A stretch of DNA of 64,000 nt. Origin: Calonectria ilicicola (Eukaryota; Ascomycota; Sordariomycetes; Hypocreales; Nectriaceae). The notes below the pieces were generated by a model that was not told the DNA's origin, made no database searches, and saw only the letters and a program-made list of their open reading frames with translations. The DNA is taken from assembly GCA_020809705.1 (NCBI GenBank), contig CP085832.1:4092001-4156000 (forward strand). Reading direction: 5' to 3'. Below are positions 45,300 through 56,836 of this stretch, piece after piece. The translations under genes and the position numbers were made by a program. Numbering within the stretch: the stretch's first letter is position 1; each line of letters begins with the position of its first letter.

Positions 45300-45766
45300 T
45301 ACTTTGGATAGGTTTTTTTTTTCTTTGAGAATTCGGGTTCTGCTGCGAATAACAGATCAGGGTTTCATCTCCGAGATACGTTTAATCTTGATCAATATGT
45401 TGGCGTTGATGTCAAAAGTCGGGGTACCCCGGTAATGGCCGATACGCTTACTCTAAACCCCGGGATCGCCGCAAATTCGCCGCCAAGCCTCCTACTTGAG
45501 TCCATGGTTGGTGTTTGATTTACGGCCAAGCGCGACTAGACTCCCAAAAACTAGTCCAAGTATTGATCTCCAAACAGCGTTTGCGCCACTTGTTTCAGTG
45601 TCTGTGCTTGATGGCCACACTGCTTTCATAAAACTGACTGGAAGACTTACTGATTTAACCAACATTATTATAACCTCAGTCTCTTCTCGAAAGGTTCCAC
45701 ATGTTCGCTTCTCCATTTCTCTAGCCATCGGACACCGGCTGACCGTGGCCGGCGCATCTCCTCGCC
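45300..45766. other. upstream region of CFEM receptor
   Basis: The open frame at 45496-45867 overlaps the receptor's first exon in another frame and is taken as chance. No repeat or RNA gene is seen. Confidence 0.45.
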
Positions 45767-47286
45767 ATGCGCGCTACGTGGAGGCTCGCCTTGGCGCTCT
45801 GCCTCACCATAATACCCATAATCAGAGCAGAGCTTTCCCAAGAAGCTCTGCTTCACGAGTTGCCTAGCTGTGCGGTAATTCTTGCTGCTTCACATATTTC
45901 CCGAATGGCTCACCAATGCTAATATGTCGTGTAGCTGGATTGCCTGTCTAGTATCTCCTCGAATGGCCCGTGTCTGCCGACGAACAAGACCTGCACATGT
46001 ACGAATAATGACTATCGAATCGAAATGACGCAATGTGTGATCATGATGTGTACCGTTAAAGAATCTCTCAGTAAGATCATATGGGATGTTCATCTTCCGA
46101 TATAATACTAACACTTCCAAGCCACCAAAAATTTAACTAATTCTTTTTGCGATGTCCCTATTCGAGATATTTCAAGAGAGCACGTTATCCTCTCTAATGT
46201 TATCGGTTCCATAGGATGTTTTTGCATCCTCCAGCGCCTTGCTTTTAAAGTATTTTATGGACTCGGATTGGCGGCCGACGACTGGGTCATGCTCATCTCT
46301 GGATTATCGGGTGTCCCTGCCCTTCTTATGAACCAGTATGGTGTTGTGGCAAACGGCTTGGGTCGCGACATCTGGAATGTACCATTTGACCAAATTACGA
46401 GATTCGGCATATGGTTCTATATTCTAATGCTCACATACTTTGGCCAGGTAGCGTTGCAGAAGATGGCCTTGCTTCTCTTCTATCTACGAATCTTTTCGTC
46501 GCCTAGTACCCGAAGGATCTTGTGGGCAACGATCGTACTTTGCGTTGCTATTGGTCTTTTGTTCATGTTTGTCGCAGCATTTCAGTGTACACCCATATCC
46601 TATTTTTGGACGAAATGGGACAACGAACATTGGGGTCATTGCCTTAATCTCAACACGATTTCTTGGTCGAATGCCATTATAGGCATTACCTTGGACGTTT
46701 GGTTGATATTTATCCCATTATGGTCGTTAAGGAAATTGAATCTTGATTGGAAAAGGAAAATTGGCGTTGGATTAATGTTTGCGGTCGGCATTTTGTTAGT
46801 AACCCATTTCTTTGAGGCGAAACAAACCCTAACATCTTTTGCAGTGTGAGCATTGTCAGCATTGTTCGACTTTGGACCATTGTGCACTATGGAGATACCC
46901 AAGATCACACCTGGGACTATGTCCTGATCACCAGATGGTCCATCATCGAGATCGCCGTGGGCCAAATTTGCGCTTGCATGCCCTCTCTTCGAATCGCCTT
47001 TTTACGCCTTTTTCCCAGGTTTCAAGAACCACCAAAACCACCCCAGCAGCAACGATATCGGAACTCGGTCCCCGTCCTGAATTTGGCGTACTTTGGAAAG
47101 AACCGCGTCATCACAAATATGTCACGTGTAGAGACAGGAATTGGTTCTCGCTGGGTCCGCTCTACTGAAATTGTATGCGAGAGGACATTTGAGATCACAA
47201 TAATAGACGTGAACGACGAAACAGAATTGGTTCAAGTGCAGGATTTGGACGCAAAAAGTAATAGATCCGAATACACAATCGAATAA
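45767..47286 (+). CDS. CFEM-domain Pth11-like seven-helix receptor
   Basis: Four exons: 45767-45874, 45935-46070, 46122-46794 and 46845-47286; 452 residues. A signal peptide (MRATWRLALALCLTIIPIIR) leads into a CFEM domain with all eight cysteines in order: LPSCA, LDC, GPC, TCTC, TQC, MMC and SFC, ending CTVKESLTTKNLTNSFC. Seven membrane helices of the fungal rhodopsin-like family follow, beginning VILSNVIGSIGC and including AADDWVM, ALQKMALLLFYLRIF and GIFVSIVSIVRLWTI. The cytosolic tail is charged. Relatives such as Magnaporthe Pth11 sense surface or host cues upstream of cAMP signalling. The CFEM exons are missed by simple ORF scanning, which finds only the membrane part. The ligand is unknown. 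Confidence 0.93.
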
Positions 47287-49064
47287 AAATTATAAGACCT
47301 ATTGGCACTCCGTCATAATGCCATGCGAACTTGTATATCTTCTAATGAAGCGAAAAAGATGAAAATATTTATAGAAAGAAATTCAAAATAAAAATGAAAT
47401 TATATCTTTATCCTCTTCTTAGAGTTTGCCCAACAGGTACTTTAGTAAATAACTTTATTTGTGCAACAAACATCCACGGCGCGAGTCGTGGAGCATTCCT
47501 CATTCCAATTCAACTCCTCTGCCCTCCCTCTTCCCTTCCCGCATTCTCCCCTCTCTCGACCTGCGTATGAACATCCGATTAGGATAAATGTCGCCCTAAA
47601 TTTCTGAAGGATTACCGTTGGCAACATCGCATTCATGGCTTCGGTCACATTGAAGCCATATACGATGTAACTACCTAGAGACATCAGCTTACACGCATTG
47701 TCACGATGTTCACCATTCCTAATGAGAACTCAAGTTTTCATGAACTCGAGTTTTCATTCCATATGAGAGTTTGACCCCGCAACAGCTCTGTCACATTTAA
47801 ATTGCGGATCAAAGAGGCATTATCTTCTTTGAAACACCCTCTCCACGTTTTCACGTGGTGTAGATCGAATTCCAACTGCTACTCAAATTGACAAATCGAA
47901 ACGTCTTATGATATGTCGTTGGCGGCTGACGATGTAATCTAAGCTTGGTTTTAGGCACTTATTCCGATGTAGTATAAATCAGTCATAAATTGATCAGAGC
48001 GCCGGCGATACTAGCTCTATACTTCTTTGGCTTTTTAGATATAGTTATATCTCATTCCTTACATGAGCTCAAAGCTGCTCACCTCATCCTTGCAACCAGA
48101 TGGATTATAAATCAACCCTACTGATCCTAATTTTTGTGCTACATTCCTCATGATACTAACCTAAATCCCATAATCAGTCTCGCAATCTTCTTTTATGGTG
48201 CCTGACACCCTCCGATGCATCTCAATTTTTCACTGGCGTCAAAGACATGCGGGGATAGTTTTCCGAGGCTTGTTCTAAGGTCCTCCAAAAGTCAATGGAA
48301 CAAGGCAGCTCCTCATTCCGCTGGTATGGAATGGCTTCGTTTACCACATTAGTACAAGCCTAGCAGTTGTGGGCCAGGCGACATACGTCCCCAAAATTAC
48401 TGGACTGTGGCGGTACCTTGGTTTTTGAGCTTTCTTTTCTTTTCACTATGCTTAATTCACTCGATTGCTAGTGTTCCTTTCTATATTCTTTCAGTGTACG
48501 ATGAACTCAGACCGTGACAAAGGACTTGCCGGTACTTCTACGTCTTTTTAGCATCTTAATGGGGCTTTCACTCACGCATTATATCTTCAAATATCATTGA
48601 GATCCTTGATTGATCGATTTGGTGCCAGTAAATGCTTTAGTGACATCAGATACCTTTCCAACTTGCTCCAAGATGAACAACTTTAAATTATAATGAGTTA
48701 ACGTTGCTCAAATATGTGATGACATCGCCATCTGGTTGGGCTGTGTGATGTCACATAAAATTTTACCACTATAAGAGCTCATTTGTACAAAGCCACAATG
48801 ATACCTTTGAACCTTAGGAAGAATGAGCTTACTTCTTATGATTAAATTGACGCATTGTGGTAAACTCAATTACGTACATTGAGGAGAAGCTATTGCATTT
48901 CCAATTCTTCCCAGTAAAGTTGCAATGACAGCGATGATCATGAAAACCATTATGAGCATTATAAAATGGCCATACGAGGCCGAGGTGCTGTCCCTAGCTC
49001 CATCAATCATTCAATTAAATTCCCAATCTTCTATTCTTTTGACCATTACGAGTTATCTTTGAAC
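47287..49064. other. intergenic region, about 1.8 kb
   Basis: Mixed to AT-rich sequence without supported genes. The minus frame at 47442-47684 has no features. A TATA-like TATAAAAT at 48960-48967 lies about 100 bp before the CAP gene's ATG. Confidence 0.5.
48960..48967 (+). promoter_or_regulatory. TATA box of CAP gene
   Basis: TATAAAAT lies 98-105 bp before the ATG at 49065. It matches the consensus and distance; function is inferred. Confidence 0.45.
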
Positions 49065-49834
49065 ATGATGATACCTTCAACGCGCCTAGCACAATTTCTC
49101 ATGATCCTTGGTCTGGGGTCGCTTCTTATGGGAAACCCTATCCCTCAAAATGCAAGGAGGGAGGCTGAAGCAAACCCTGTTCGTCTCTCGGGGATAAGTT
49201 CTCCAAGCTCACTTACTTCCGGGCTAGCAACCCCATCGTCCATGGATGGATATACCGCCCTGAAGTTACAAAATGCGGCACGGGCAAGCAAAGGAGTACC
49301 AGCTATGATATGGGATACTTCCTTGGAGTCACAGGCATCCGATTACGCCAAACAAATGTCTTTTTGGAGCATGTTAGCTCACTCTCTTGCATTCACGCGG
49401 CCGAACCAGGGTGAAAATATTGCATGGATTGGGTACGTTTCCGTAGAAAAAGCACCCTACAACACAAACTGACCGTTTGTATAGCAGCAGCGTGCTTTAC
49501 AGAAATAGCGTCAAGAACCCGTTAGAAAATGCGACCGGTATATGGTGAGCCAAATGCATCAATTAGTGCAAAGACGTTGTATAGGCTAGCAGAAACTCCC
49601 AATTATCTTGGCGAAATTCTCCCACAGGGAAGTTTTAACAATTATAGCCATTACAGTATGCCCCATTTTCTTCATTGTTCACGTTAACAGAACTGATCGT
49701 AATATCCAGCACAAATTATGTGGAGGAACACTACCAAAGTCGGCATGGCTGCTGCTAGTCATTGGCTAGGGGGATGGTTTGTAGTTGCACGGTTCTCTCC
49801 AGCTGGAAATATTTACGGGCAGACGCCTTATTAA
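49065..49834 (+). CDS. secreted CAP/PR-1-like protein
   Basis: Four exons: 49065-49432, 49485-49544, 49585-49655 and 49710-49834; 207 residues. Intron 2 is only 40 nt (GTGAGC...TATAG), yet its removal is needed to restore GIWLAETPNY and the frame into NNYSHYTQIMWRNTTKVG. The start at 49065 begins a signal peptide (RLAQFLMILGLGSLLMGNP). CAP signatures are present: a central His in MLAHS, NQGENIAW, HYTQIMW and the C-terminal FSPAGNIYGQTPY. The cysteines usual after KVG are replaced (KVGMAAAS), so the common disulfide is absent. Fungal CAP proteins bind sterols or fatty acids outside the cell and may protect against host or competitor compounds; the role here is not shown. An upstream in-frame extension from 48966 is possible but would bury the signal peptide. 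Confidence 0.85.
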
Positions 49835-50212
49835 ATTTAGCCGGTTGGTCATTGTGCTTTCATGTATTCAAGAGCTGAATCTATAATACTCGGTCGAAAA
49901 AGGGTCACCAATCTCACCTACAACCTTAGGGAAAAGCTGGACCCTTCCTGTCAATGGTCATCGGGCAAACTCACCCGCAAAAGCCACTCACCATAAATAC
50001 AATTCCACATATGTTTTCTTCAGTTTATTAGCACAATATAGCCATTTAGTTAAATTAGGAGTGAAGCGCGGTACGTGACCTCACTTTTAGGGTAGGACTC
50101 CAACGCTTATGTAACCCGCGCCGCGCCATTCGCAAGCGCAGAAATAGTGAGGGGAAGGAAACCCACGTCATCAGCTTCACCGTATACCGTCTTGACGCGA
50201 GGACTTCAAACT
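49835..50212. other. intergenic region between CAP and F-box genes
   Basis: 3' flank of the CAP gene and promoter of the F-box gene. Nothing else is seen. Confidence 0.5.
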
Positions 50213-51655
50213 ATGAGTTCCGGGCAGATACCTGGGCCGTCTGTCCCAGTTTATGTTCTCCCAGCCGAGATCATTGAGATGATATTCTCTCAATTTTGCC
50301 ATCATTGCCAGGGTACCTGGGCCATAACGCCCAAGTATTATCAAAAAATAGGTGTGGCGGCCCTGAGAGCTTTGTCCCAATCTAACAGACTTTTCCGCTC
50401 AATTTCATTACCTCTTTTGTTCCATAACCCGTCCCTTTCTATCCCATACTATTCTCTTGTTCGGACTCTGAGTCAACAACAAGATCTCGCGCATTGCGTG
50501 AAGGCCTTGCATCTGCCCATGCAGTGGACGCAGACCACCGAAAAAATAGATTCTCTAGTAGAGATGGCTGAGAACCTATCTCTGGATATTGGAAATATTT
50601 CGGAATTTTGGATGCATGGCGATACGGCGTTATTAATGGCTCTCTGTCCCAGGGTAGAAAGTATGAGGATCGACATTACAAATTGGTTCTTCACAAATAG
50701 GAGCGGGGTCTTCGACAAGCTTTCAAATGAATCAACACATACACCAGTCTTTGAAGATCTTAAATATCTCGAGGTTGATACAAGTGCCTGTCATTCGTTC
50801 GGCCTTGCCGACCCTGACTTAGCAATCCTTCTCAAGAGCACACCTCGTTTGGAATGTTTGAGGATACGGGGAACAGATGAGTATAGGTATAGAGGACTGC
50901 TTGATGATATGATATACTTGAGCCTATTTGGCCTTTTCCCTTCGTTCCCAAACTTAACGGTTCTTAAAGTCGAGGACTGGTTGTTTGATGACAAGGAACT
51001 CCGCCATTCTGATAAAGGACCTGACAATGACTTTGAGGCCTTGTCCGAAATGATCTCCCAAGCCCCTAATTTGATTCAATTTAAATTCTCCGCCAGCTTT
51101 GAGGGCGACTGGGTGGAAATAGAGCGACCCATGCCACCAGCCCAATTCATCAAAGTTCTGAAGCCTCGATACAAAACCTTGCAATATCTCGATCTCGACT
51201 TTCAAATGGAATACAATTACGAGTATGAATCCATTGAATCGGTCATAGTTTCAAACTCAGCGCTTGCCAAATTTGAGAGTCTACACACTCTGAAACTCAG
51301 CGTGGAATGTTTCTGCCGACATACCCTTAAGAGCGAGACGTATGGACCTGGCCCTGCCGACCCATCATGCTTGGTACAGGTGCTACCAGTCAGCGTGACC
51401 GATCTCACCGTCATATTGTCCGAGCGTGGACAATGGCAAAGTTGGGAGGATGTGCTCTATCTCGGTAGACAAAATATTGCCGTAAAATTTCCGCAGCTGC
51501 AGCATTTGAAAGTCTCTCTTCATATGCATAGTTCAAGAGAAGGGCTGGTGGAAGATTTGATAATAGAGAAAATAGAAGAACTGGAAAGGACGTTCAAGGA
51601 TACTTGTGTCTCAACATCTCTTGATTGGCATTTCTACCACAACCTCTCTGGTTGA
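50213..51655 (+). CDS. F-box protein with LRR-like repeats
   Basis: A single exon of 480 residues from the ATG at 50213; the frame is open further upstream (50147) but without ATG. Near the N-terminus PVYVLPAEIIEMIFSQF is a typical F-box opening (L-P-x-E-I/L-x-x-x-I), which docks to Skp1 in SCF ubiquitin ligases. The rest is a series of irregular leucine-rich segments (TPRLECLRIRG, FPNLTVLKVEDW, YKTLQYLDLDFQ, FPQLQHLKVSL) expected to bind a substrate. No membrane segment is seen. Large, fast-changing families of such proteins are common in filamentous fungi, so the target cannot be inferred. Confidence 0.85.
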   Translation: MSSGQIPGPSVPVYVLPAEIIEMIFSQFCHHCQGTWAITPKYYQKIGVAALRALSQSNRLFRSISLPLLFHNPSLSIPYYSLVRTLSQQQDLAHCVKALHLPMQWTQTTEKIDSLVEMAENLSLDIGNISEFWMHGDTALLMALCPRVESMRIDITNWFFTNRSGVFDKLSNESTHTPVFEDLKYLEVDTSACHSFGLADPDLAILLKSTPRLECLRIRGTDEYRYRGLLDDMIYLSLFGLFPSFPNLTVLKVEDWLFDDKELRHSDKGPDNDFEALSEMISQAPNLIQFKFSASFEGDWVEIERPMPPAQFIKVLKPRYKTLQYLDLDFQMEYNYEYESIESVIVSNSALAKFESLHTLKLSVECFCRHTLKSETYGPGPADPSCLVQVLPVSVTDLTVILSERGQWQSWEDVLYLGRQNIAVKFPQLQHLKVSLHMHSSREGLVEDLIIEKIEELERTFKDTCVSTSLDWHFYHNLSG

Positions 51656-52658
51656 TTGTTACACATTCAGACTATCATACAAATTTACAATTTTTTTTCT
51701 TTTTTCTGCATATCGTGGATACCTCTGTTGCTATTTATCAAGACTTAAAGTCCACGTATTAGCCATATACAAGTCTCTCGCTGATGGTAGAGCCGGCTTT
51801 TTTTCCACGGCCTATCCAAATTTCTCAAGCTGAAGTGAGAATCCAAAACGGCACCCACCTCTAGTTATGCAATTATTATAATGCCTTCAGCATAATTGAT
51901 TCCGTCGATCATCGCTGCCGTCCTTTCCTTTGCAAATCTTAGCAAACGCCAGTTTTGCGTGCCGCATTGCAAATTACTGGATCACATTCTAGACCCAAAC
52001 CTCATGACTGGGAGCTGGTTTAGTCTCCTCCATATCTGCATCATCCAGTGAGTGCTACGACCGTATATTTACAAGGCCTCCCCGCTTAATCCAGACCAAG
52101 CTTGCCGTGTGCCGACGAGCGCTGCAGGTTCTGCCACCAGTTCTCCATCACGCATTAGAGTGGTGAGCGAATTTTTTTAGGGCATGAATCCAATCCTTCT
52201 GTGTCTGTGTGTTGACCTAACGTATTGGGGAAATGCGATCAAGTCATAGCTGTTGTTGGATGTTGGTTCCATGCAGAGACAATCTGCACCCTTTACATCA
52301 ACATAAGCAACCAGCGTGCTAGTTGCTTGAGAGCGGCGGGACTAAGGGTCGTTCCCCACTTCTTATCACGAGTTGCCAAGACGAGGCGGGAACCAGTTGA
52401 TCAATGAGGAAAGCCGCGAGAGTAATCGTGAACAATAGTTGCATATCATTGCACAGATAAGTGCACGTTGCGCTCAGCCATGTGACAGTCTTTTCAAGCG
52501 GCACCCCACTCGGGCAGAGCAACACGCAGGCGCTCAAAAATTGGAGGATTTAAAAGCACTTAGTCCCTTATTGCGCAAATCCCAAACATTGAGACAGTCA
52601 TTATTGGCAATCTCAGGATCCTAGTTTCAATTTTACTTGTCGGATTGAGGAGCTTACC
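51656..52658. other. intergenic region, about 1 kb
   Basis: 3' flank of the F-box gene and P450 upstream region. Short open frames near 52225-52624 lack features. No repeats or RNA genes are seen. Confidence 0.5.
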
Positions 52659-54668
52659 ATGATTGATGAATACGTCGGTGTGCTAGTAGCCAAGTGGCAA
52701 CTAGCTACCTATGGCCAGTTGCTCTGTGCCAGCATTAGTCTTTGGGTGACCTACATATTTTTTCTCGTTGTTTATCGCCTGAAGTTCTCGCCCATTTCTG
52801 GATTCCCGGGCCCACGCCTAGCCGCTGCGACGGGCTGGTATGAGTTCTACTACGATATCGTAAAAGAAGGTCAGCTCTAATACAAGGTTGAGGAGCTTCA
52901 TGATATATACGGTCAGTCCAGTCTTGGTCTTCTAAACTGACAAAATCTCAAGTCTCACTAATTTCATAATAGGCCCAATAATCAGAGTCAACCCTTGGGA
53001 ATTGTCTATTCGGGATGCGGACTTCTATCGATCCATTTATGTCCCCGCTACTACTCGGCGATCAGAAGTATACTGGCGACAGAGAGTGAAAATTGGCATC
53101 GATGGTAGCTATTCTTTTCTAAGGATTTCTGAAACAGGTCTTGTGCTTACTTTTGTCACAATAGGCGCCATGGCCACAGCTGAAAGCCACGAACTTCACC
53201 GAATCCGAAGAAGATCACTAGAGGGGTTCTTCTCTCGCCAGGGCATCCTTCGAGTTGAATCTATGCTCCTCGAAGTCTCAAAGATGCTGGCCAATCGTGT
53301 GGCCTCACTGCGTGGTTCTAATTCAGTCGTTTGCATGGACCACCTCTACTCTGCTTTTGCTGGTGATGTAGTCAGCCAGATTTGCTTTGGAAAATCTCTT
53401 GGTCTCCTCTCCGACCGAAATTTCACTCCTGACTGGTAAGAAAAGACCGGTTCGATCCACCTAGCCTCATAAAAGCTCATTATTCCGAAATTTCAGGCAT
53501 ATTATGATGAATGATACCGTCCAAAAAATGCCCTTGATGCTGCATCTCAAGTGGCTAGAAAAGTACTGTGAACATCTGAGAACATAATTATTCGGATCTT
53601 GCTAACAAGCTCAAGCTGCCTTCGCCTCATTCCTGATTCGATCCTCTTATCTCTGTCGTCAGGTGCTGCTTCCTTCAAGCAGTTCATGAATGTATGCAAT
53701 ACCACCGGCATATTTTTGTCTTTATTAACAATCTCTTAGTACAGCGTATCGCATATCAACATGCGCAGACATAACCCCCAAAATTACAATACAGATAAAG
53801 ATGCTCCTGGCAAAACAATAATCGATCATCTCATGTTCAGTGATATGCCAGAACCTGAAAAGGCTACCAAGCGACTGTGCGGAGAACTTGCTGCTATACT
53901 CGGCGCAGGTTCTACGACCACGACTCGAGTTCTTTGTATTATCACATACTACCTTCTTTCAGATCCTGAAGCACTTCGCCGAATCCAGCAACAACTAGAA
54001 GTTCCTATGGACTCCTTTCCATCGCAGTCACCTGCGTTGAGTGAGCTCGAGAAGTTGCCGTTTCTTCAGGCCTGCATCAAGGAGGGTCTCCGGTAAGCAC
54101 CTCTCGCGCCTTATATTCAATGATAGTTACTGATCCTTTTTATTCTTTCAGCTTGGCAACTCCCATTGTTCGTCGAATAGTCAGGCGAGCCCCTGATGAC
54201 TCGATCCAATACAAAGAATGGCACATTCCTCGAAACGTAGGTTCAACTATAACCATACGTCGACTATGAATGACACTGATATTTTGAATAGACGCCGGTT
54301 GGAATGTCGGTATATCCAATGCTTATGGACCCCTATGTCTTTCCAGAACCATCCAAATTTAAACCCGAGCGTTGGTTTGACAACGATCCCCGACTGGCTC
54401 GAAATTACGTGCCGTTTGGCAAAGGATCTCGGAGCTGTCTCGGAACACAGTAAGTCAGCTTACATCTTTCTATTTCCATGATAAGCTAACGCTAGATGCT
54501 AGTCTTGCTTATGCCGAGTTGTCTTTTGCCCTTGCCGTTATGTTCCATCCTGGCGCCCCTACCATGACTGTTTTCAAGAGTGGAGAGGAGGATGTGATCC
54601 CAGCTGCAGACTTCATTGTTGCTACACCGAAAAAGACCTCGAAAGGTCTCAAGGCCATGATACACTAA
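52659..54668 (+). pseudogene. cytochrome P450 with one premature stop
   Basis: Nine exons can be joined in frame: 52659-52911, 52973-53104, 53165-53435, 53497-53562, 53610-53691, 53740-54092, 54152-54236, 54292-54449 and 54503-54668, for 521 codons, a normal length. All landmarks are intact: N-terminal anchor ([19 protein letters not shown]), [27 protein letters not shown]-helix AAILGAGSTTTTR, E-x-x-R in KEGLR, KFKPERW and the heme loop [10 protein letters not shown]. The only defect is TAA at 52878-52880 (codon 74), between GQL and YKVEELHDIYG, a stretch conserved in relatives. It could be a recent null allele, a sequencing error or (less likely) readthrough. Intact splice sites and residues everywhere else argue for a very recent loss. 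It would be an ER-bound monooxygenase. Confidence 0.88.
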
Positions 54669-55102
54669 GAAATATTGAGTGGTGATTGTAAGATTTAGCG
54701 ATAGGTGGTTTAATTAATGAAATTCGTCATGGTTACGTACATGGTACTCTCTATTCCACGATAGGTAACAGCGTTTAAAGATTCCCAGTTATGTCCTCGC
54801 CGGGTCATATAATATAACTTCAAATCCACATTTGTATATCTAACTAGTCCGTGATAATTTATTTCCCGGTTGGTGGAATCTGTTTGCCAGTGTATTTATT
54901 ACATGCCAATATACCCAGTCGCTGTATCAATTACTTTACTTTGGAGTGTACAATTCGGTCAGTATTTAGGTCAACTAATTCAGGCAGCGGAATAGATGCT
55001 ACTCGCTACGATACTATATTCACTTTGCTTCTTCATTGACCATCCTTCAGCTCAGAATAAACATCTCCATATTGATATAATACGTCAAACGATATAACCC
55101 AA
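54669..55102. other. intergenic region between convergent genes
   Basis: 3' flanks of the P450 and of the minus-strand sugar transporter. Nothing else is seen. Confidence 0.5.
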
Positions 55103-56836
55103 CTACTGAATAGTCTCACCCGGCCCTTCGACCATATTCTCCTTCTGCGATTTAGCTGCCTCGACCCTAGCATCCAGATCACTAATGCGTCTATGTGAAG
55201 TACCCGGCACAAACCAAGATGTGCTCGAGAACAAGGCGTTCATCTCTTCCAGTGGCAGCAACTTTGTCTCTGGCATGAACATCCAGAAGAAGATTGCGTT
55301 TGTGAAATTGCATACCACAAACAGGATGAAGTATCTCCAGCCAACGTTCTTGATTGCTGGAGCTGTTATCTGTCCAATCATGGTGTTGAAAGCGAATGAT
55401 ACCATGACACCGATAGAAATGCCCTTGGATCGGGTCTTGGTGTCGAATACCTCTGCTAGAATGATCCATGATAAAGAGCCACAGGTGAATGAGAAGCTGA
55501 CTTGGTAAATCCAGTTTGTAACAATAAAGAGCCATCCGAGGGAGTGTTGAACTGAGGAGGATGCATTGGGGAAACTGGCAATAGCTGCAGTAACAATTAT
55601 AAAGCAAACGCCGTTAATTGCGTTCCCGATGATCAATGGCCATCGGCGACCGAGCTTGTCAATGAATAACACAGTACAGAGTTGAGCAAGAATTGCAAGA
55701 ATGTTGCTGATAGCTTGATACTTCAAGGACTCCGTAGTTCCAATGTTTATGGTGGCATAAATCTCCGGAGTAAAATACTGGATAGCAGACACACCCGTCA
55801 TCTGAACCGAGGCCTGGAGGGCTGTAACTAGAAAAAGTCGTCGAAAGCTAGAGCGATCAGTGAATAGCTCTCGGTAAGCCTTGGCCTCGAGTTCGTGCTC
55901 ATGAGCAATGGCTGATTGAATTTGCAAATATTCGGCCTGGACCCAGGGATCACTTTCGTTTCCGTTTGTATGAAGCTTTGCCAATATCTTGAGTCCTTCC
56001 TGTTCTTTGCCATGATCGATCAACCATCGTGGTGATTCTGGAAACAGGAGAATCATGAGAGCAAGAAAAGCAGCCGGGACGACCTGAAGACTGAGAGGAA
56101 TACGCCACTGCTCACTTGTGTCGTAATTTTTATTTGTGCCATAAACAGTCCATGCTAAGTAAAGTTAGTCGTCGAGAAAAAACCATGGTTCGTCATGACT
56201 TACTTGCGAACGCGGCGCCAATTCCCAGCATCAGTTGCTGGAGGCCAGTGACTCGACCACGAATCGAAGGGTGGGAAATTTCTGCCTGGTACATGGGCAC
56301 GATCATGACCAGAATGCCAACACCAAGGCCACCAACAGCTCGGCCAGCATAAAAAAAAGACAAATTTTGACCCGCTGCTTGTAGTGCGCCGCCAAGGCAA
56401 AAAATAATAGCACCAATCATGATAGCGAGCCTTCTACCCAGCCAATCGCCCATCGGACCAGCGAAGGCTGCTCCGAAAAACCCACCACCTGTGAAGAGAG
56501 ATACAACAGCGCCGCTACAGACAAGTCAACAGAGGAACTTCTAGAATGGCCATTATTTCTAGCTAAAAAAAAAACGTACACTTCATTGGCATTGGGGTGG
56601 AATTTTTCGACAAAAGATGGGGAGGCCACGCTGCCTCCAATAACACCTAGATCATATCTACCCTAGCATCAGCTTTGTTCAATGTATATATATTCACAGA
56701 AGTCCATACCCATAGTTGAAGGATCCAAGTGAGGCGAAGACGCCGACAAGAAACTTCAAAGTGGTTAGTCATGGATGACACTGAATAGGTCGGAGAGGAG
56801 CATTCGACATGCCTGGTACGTCTTGGGAGGAATCAT
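55103..56836 (-). CDS. MFS sugar transporter (hexose transporter family)
   Basis: Five exons: 56836-56813, 56753-56710, 56657-56580, 56514-56204 and 56154-55103; 502 residues. The first intron has a GC-AG pair (CAG|GCATGT donor, TGACTAAC branch, GAAG acceptor); no GT donor there gives the right frame. Sugar-porter signatures are complete: FASLGSFNYGYDLGVIGG in TM1, GDWLGRRLAIMIG after TM2, YQAEISHPSIRGR, PESPRWLIDHGKEQEG before the central loop, VLFIDKLGRRWP and FMPETKLLPLEEM at the end. It should import hexoses or related sugars or polyols by proton symport at the plasma membrane. The substrate is not readable from sequence. It is convergent with the P450 gene. Confidence 0.92.

Noticed and set aside
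45496..45867. 123-codon plus-strand ORF before the CFEM receptor
   Set aside because: It overlaps the receptor's first exon in another frame, and the receptor reading gives a signal peptide and an exact CFEM cysteine pattern.
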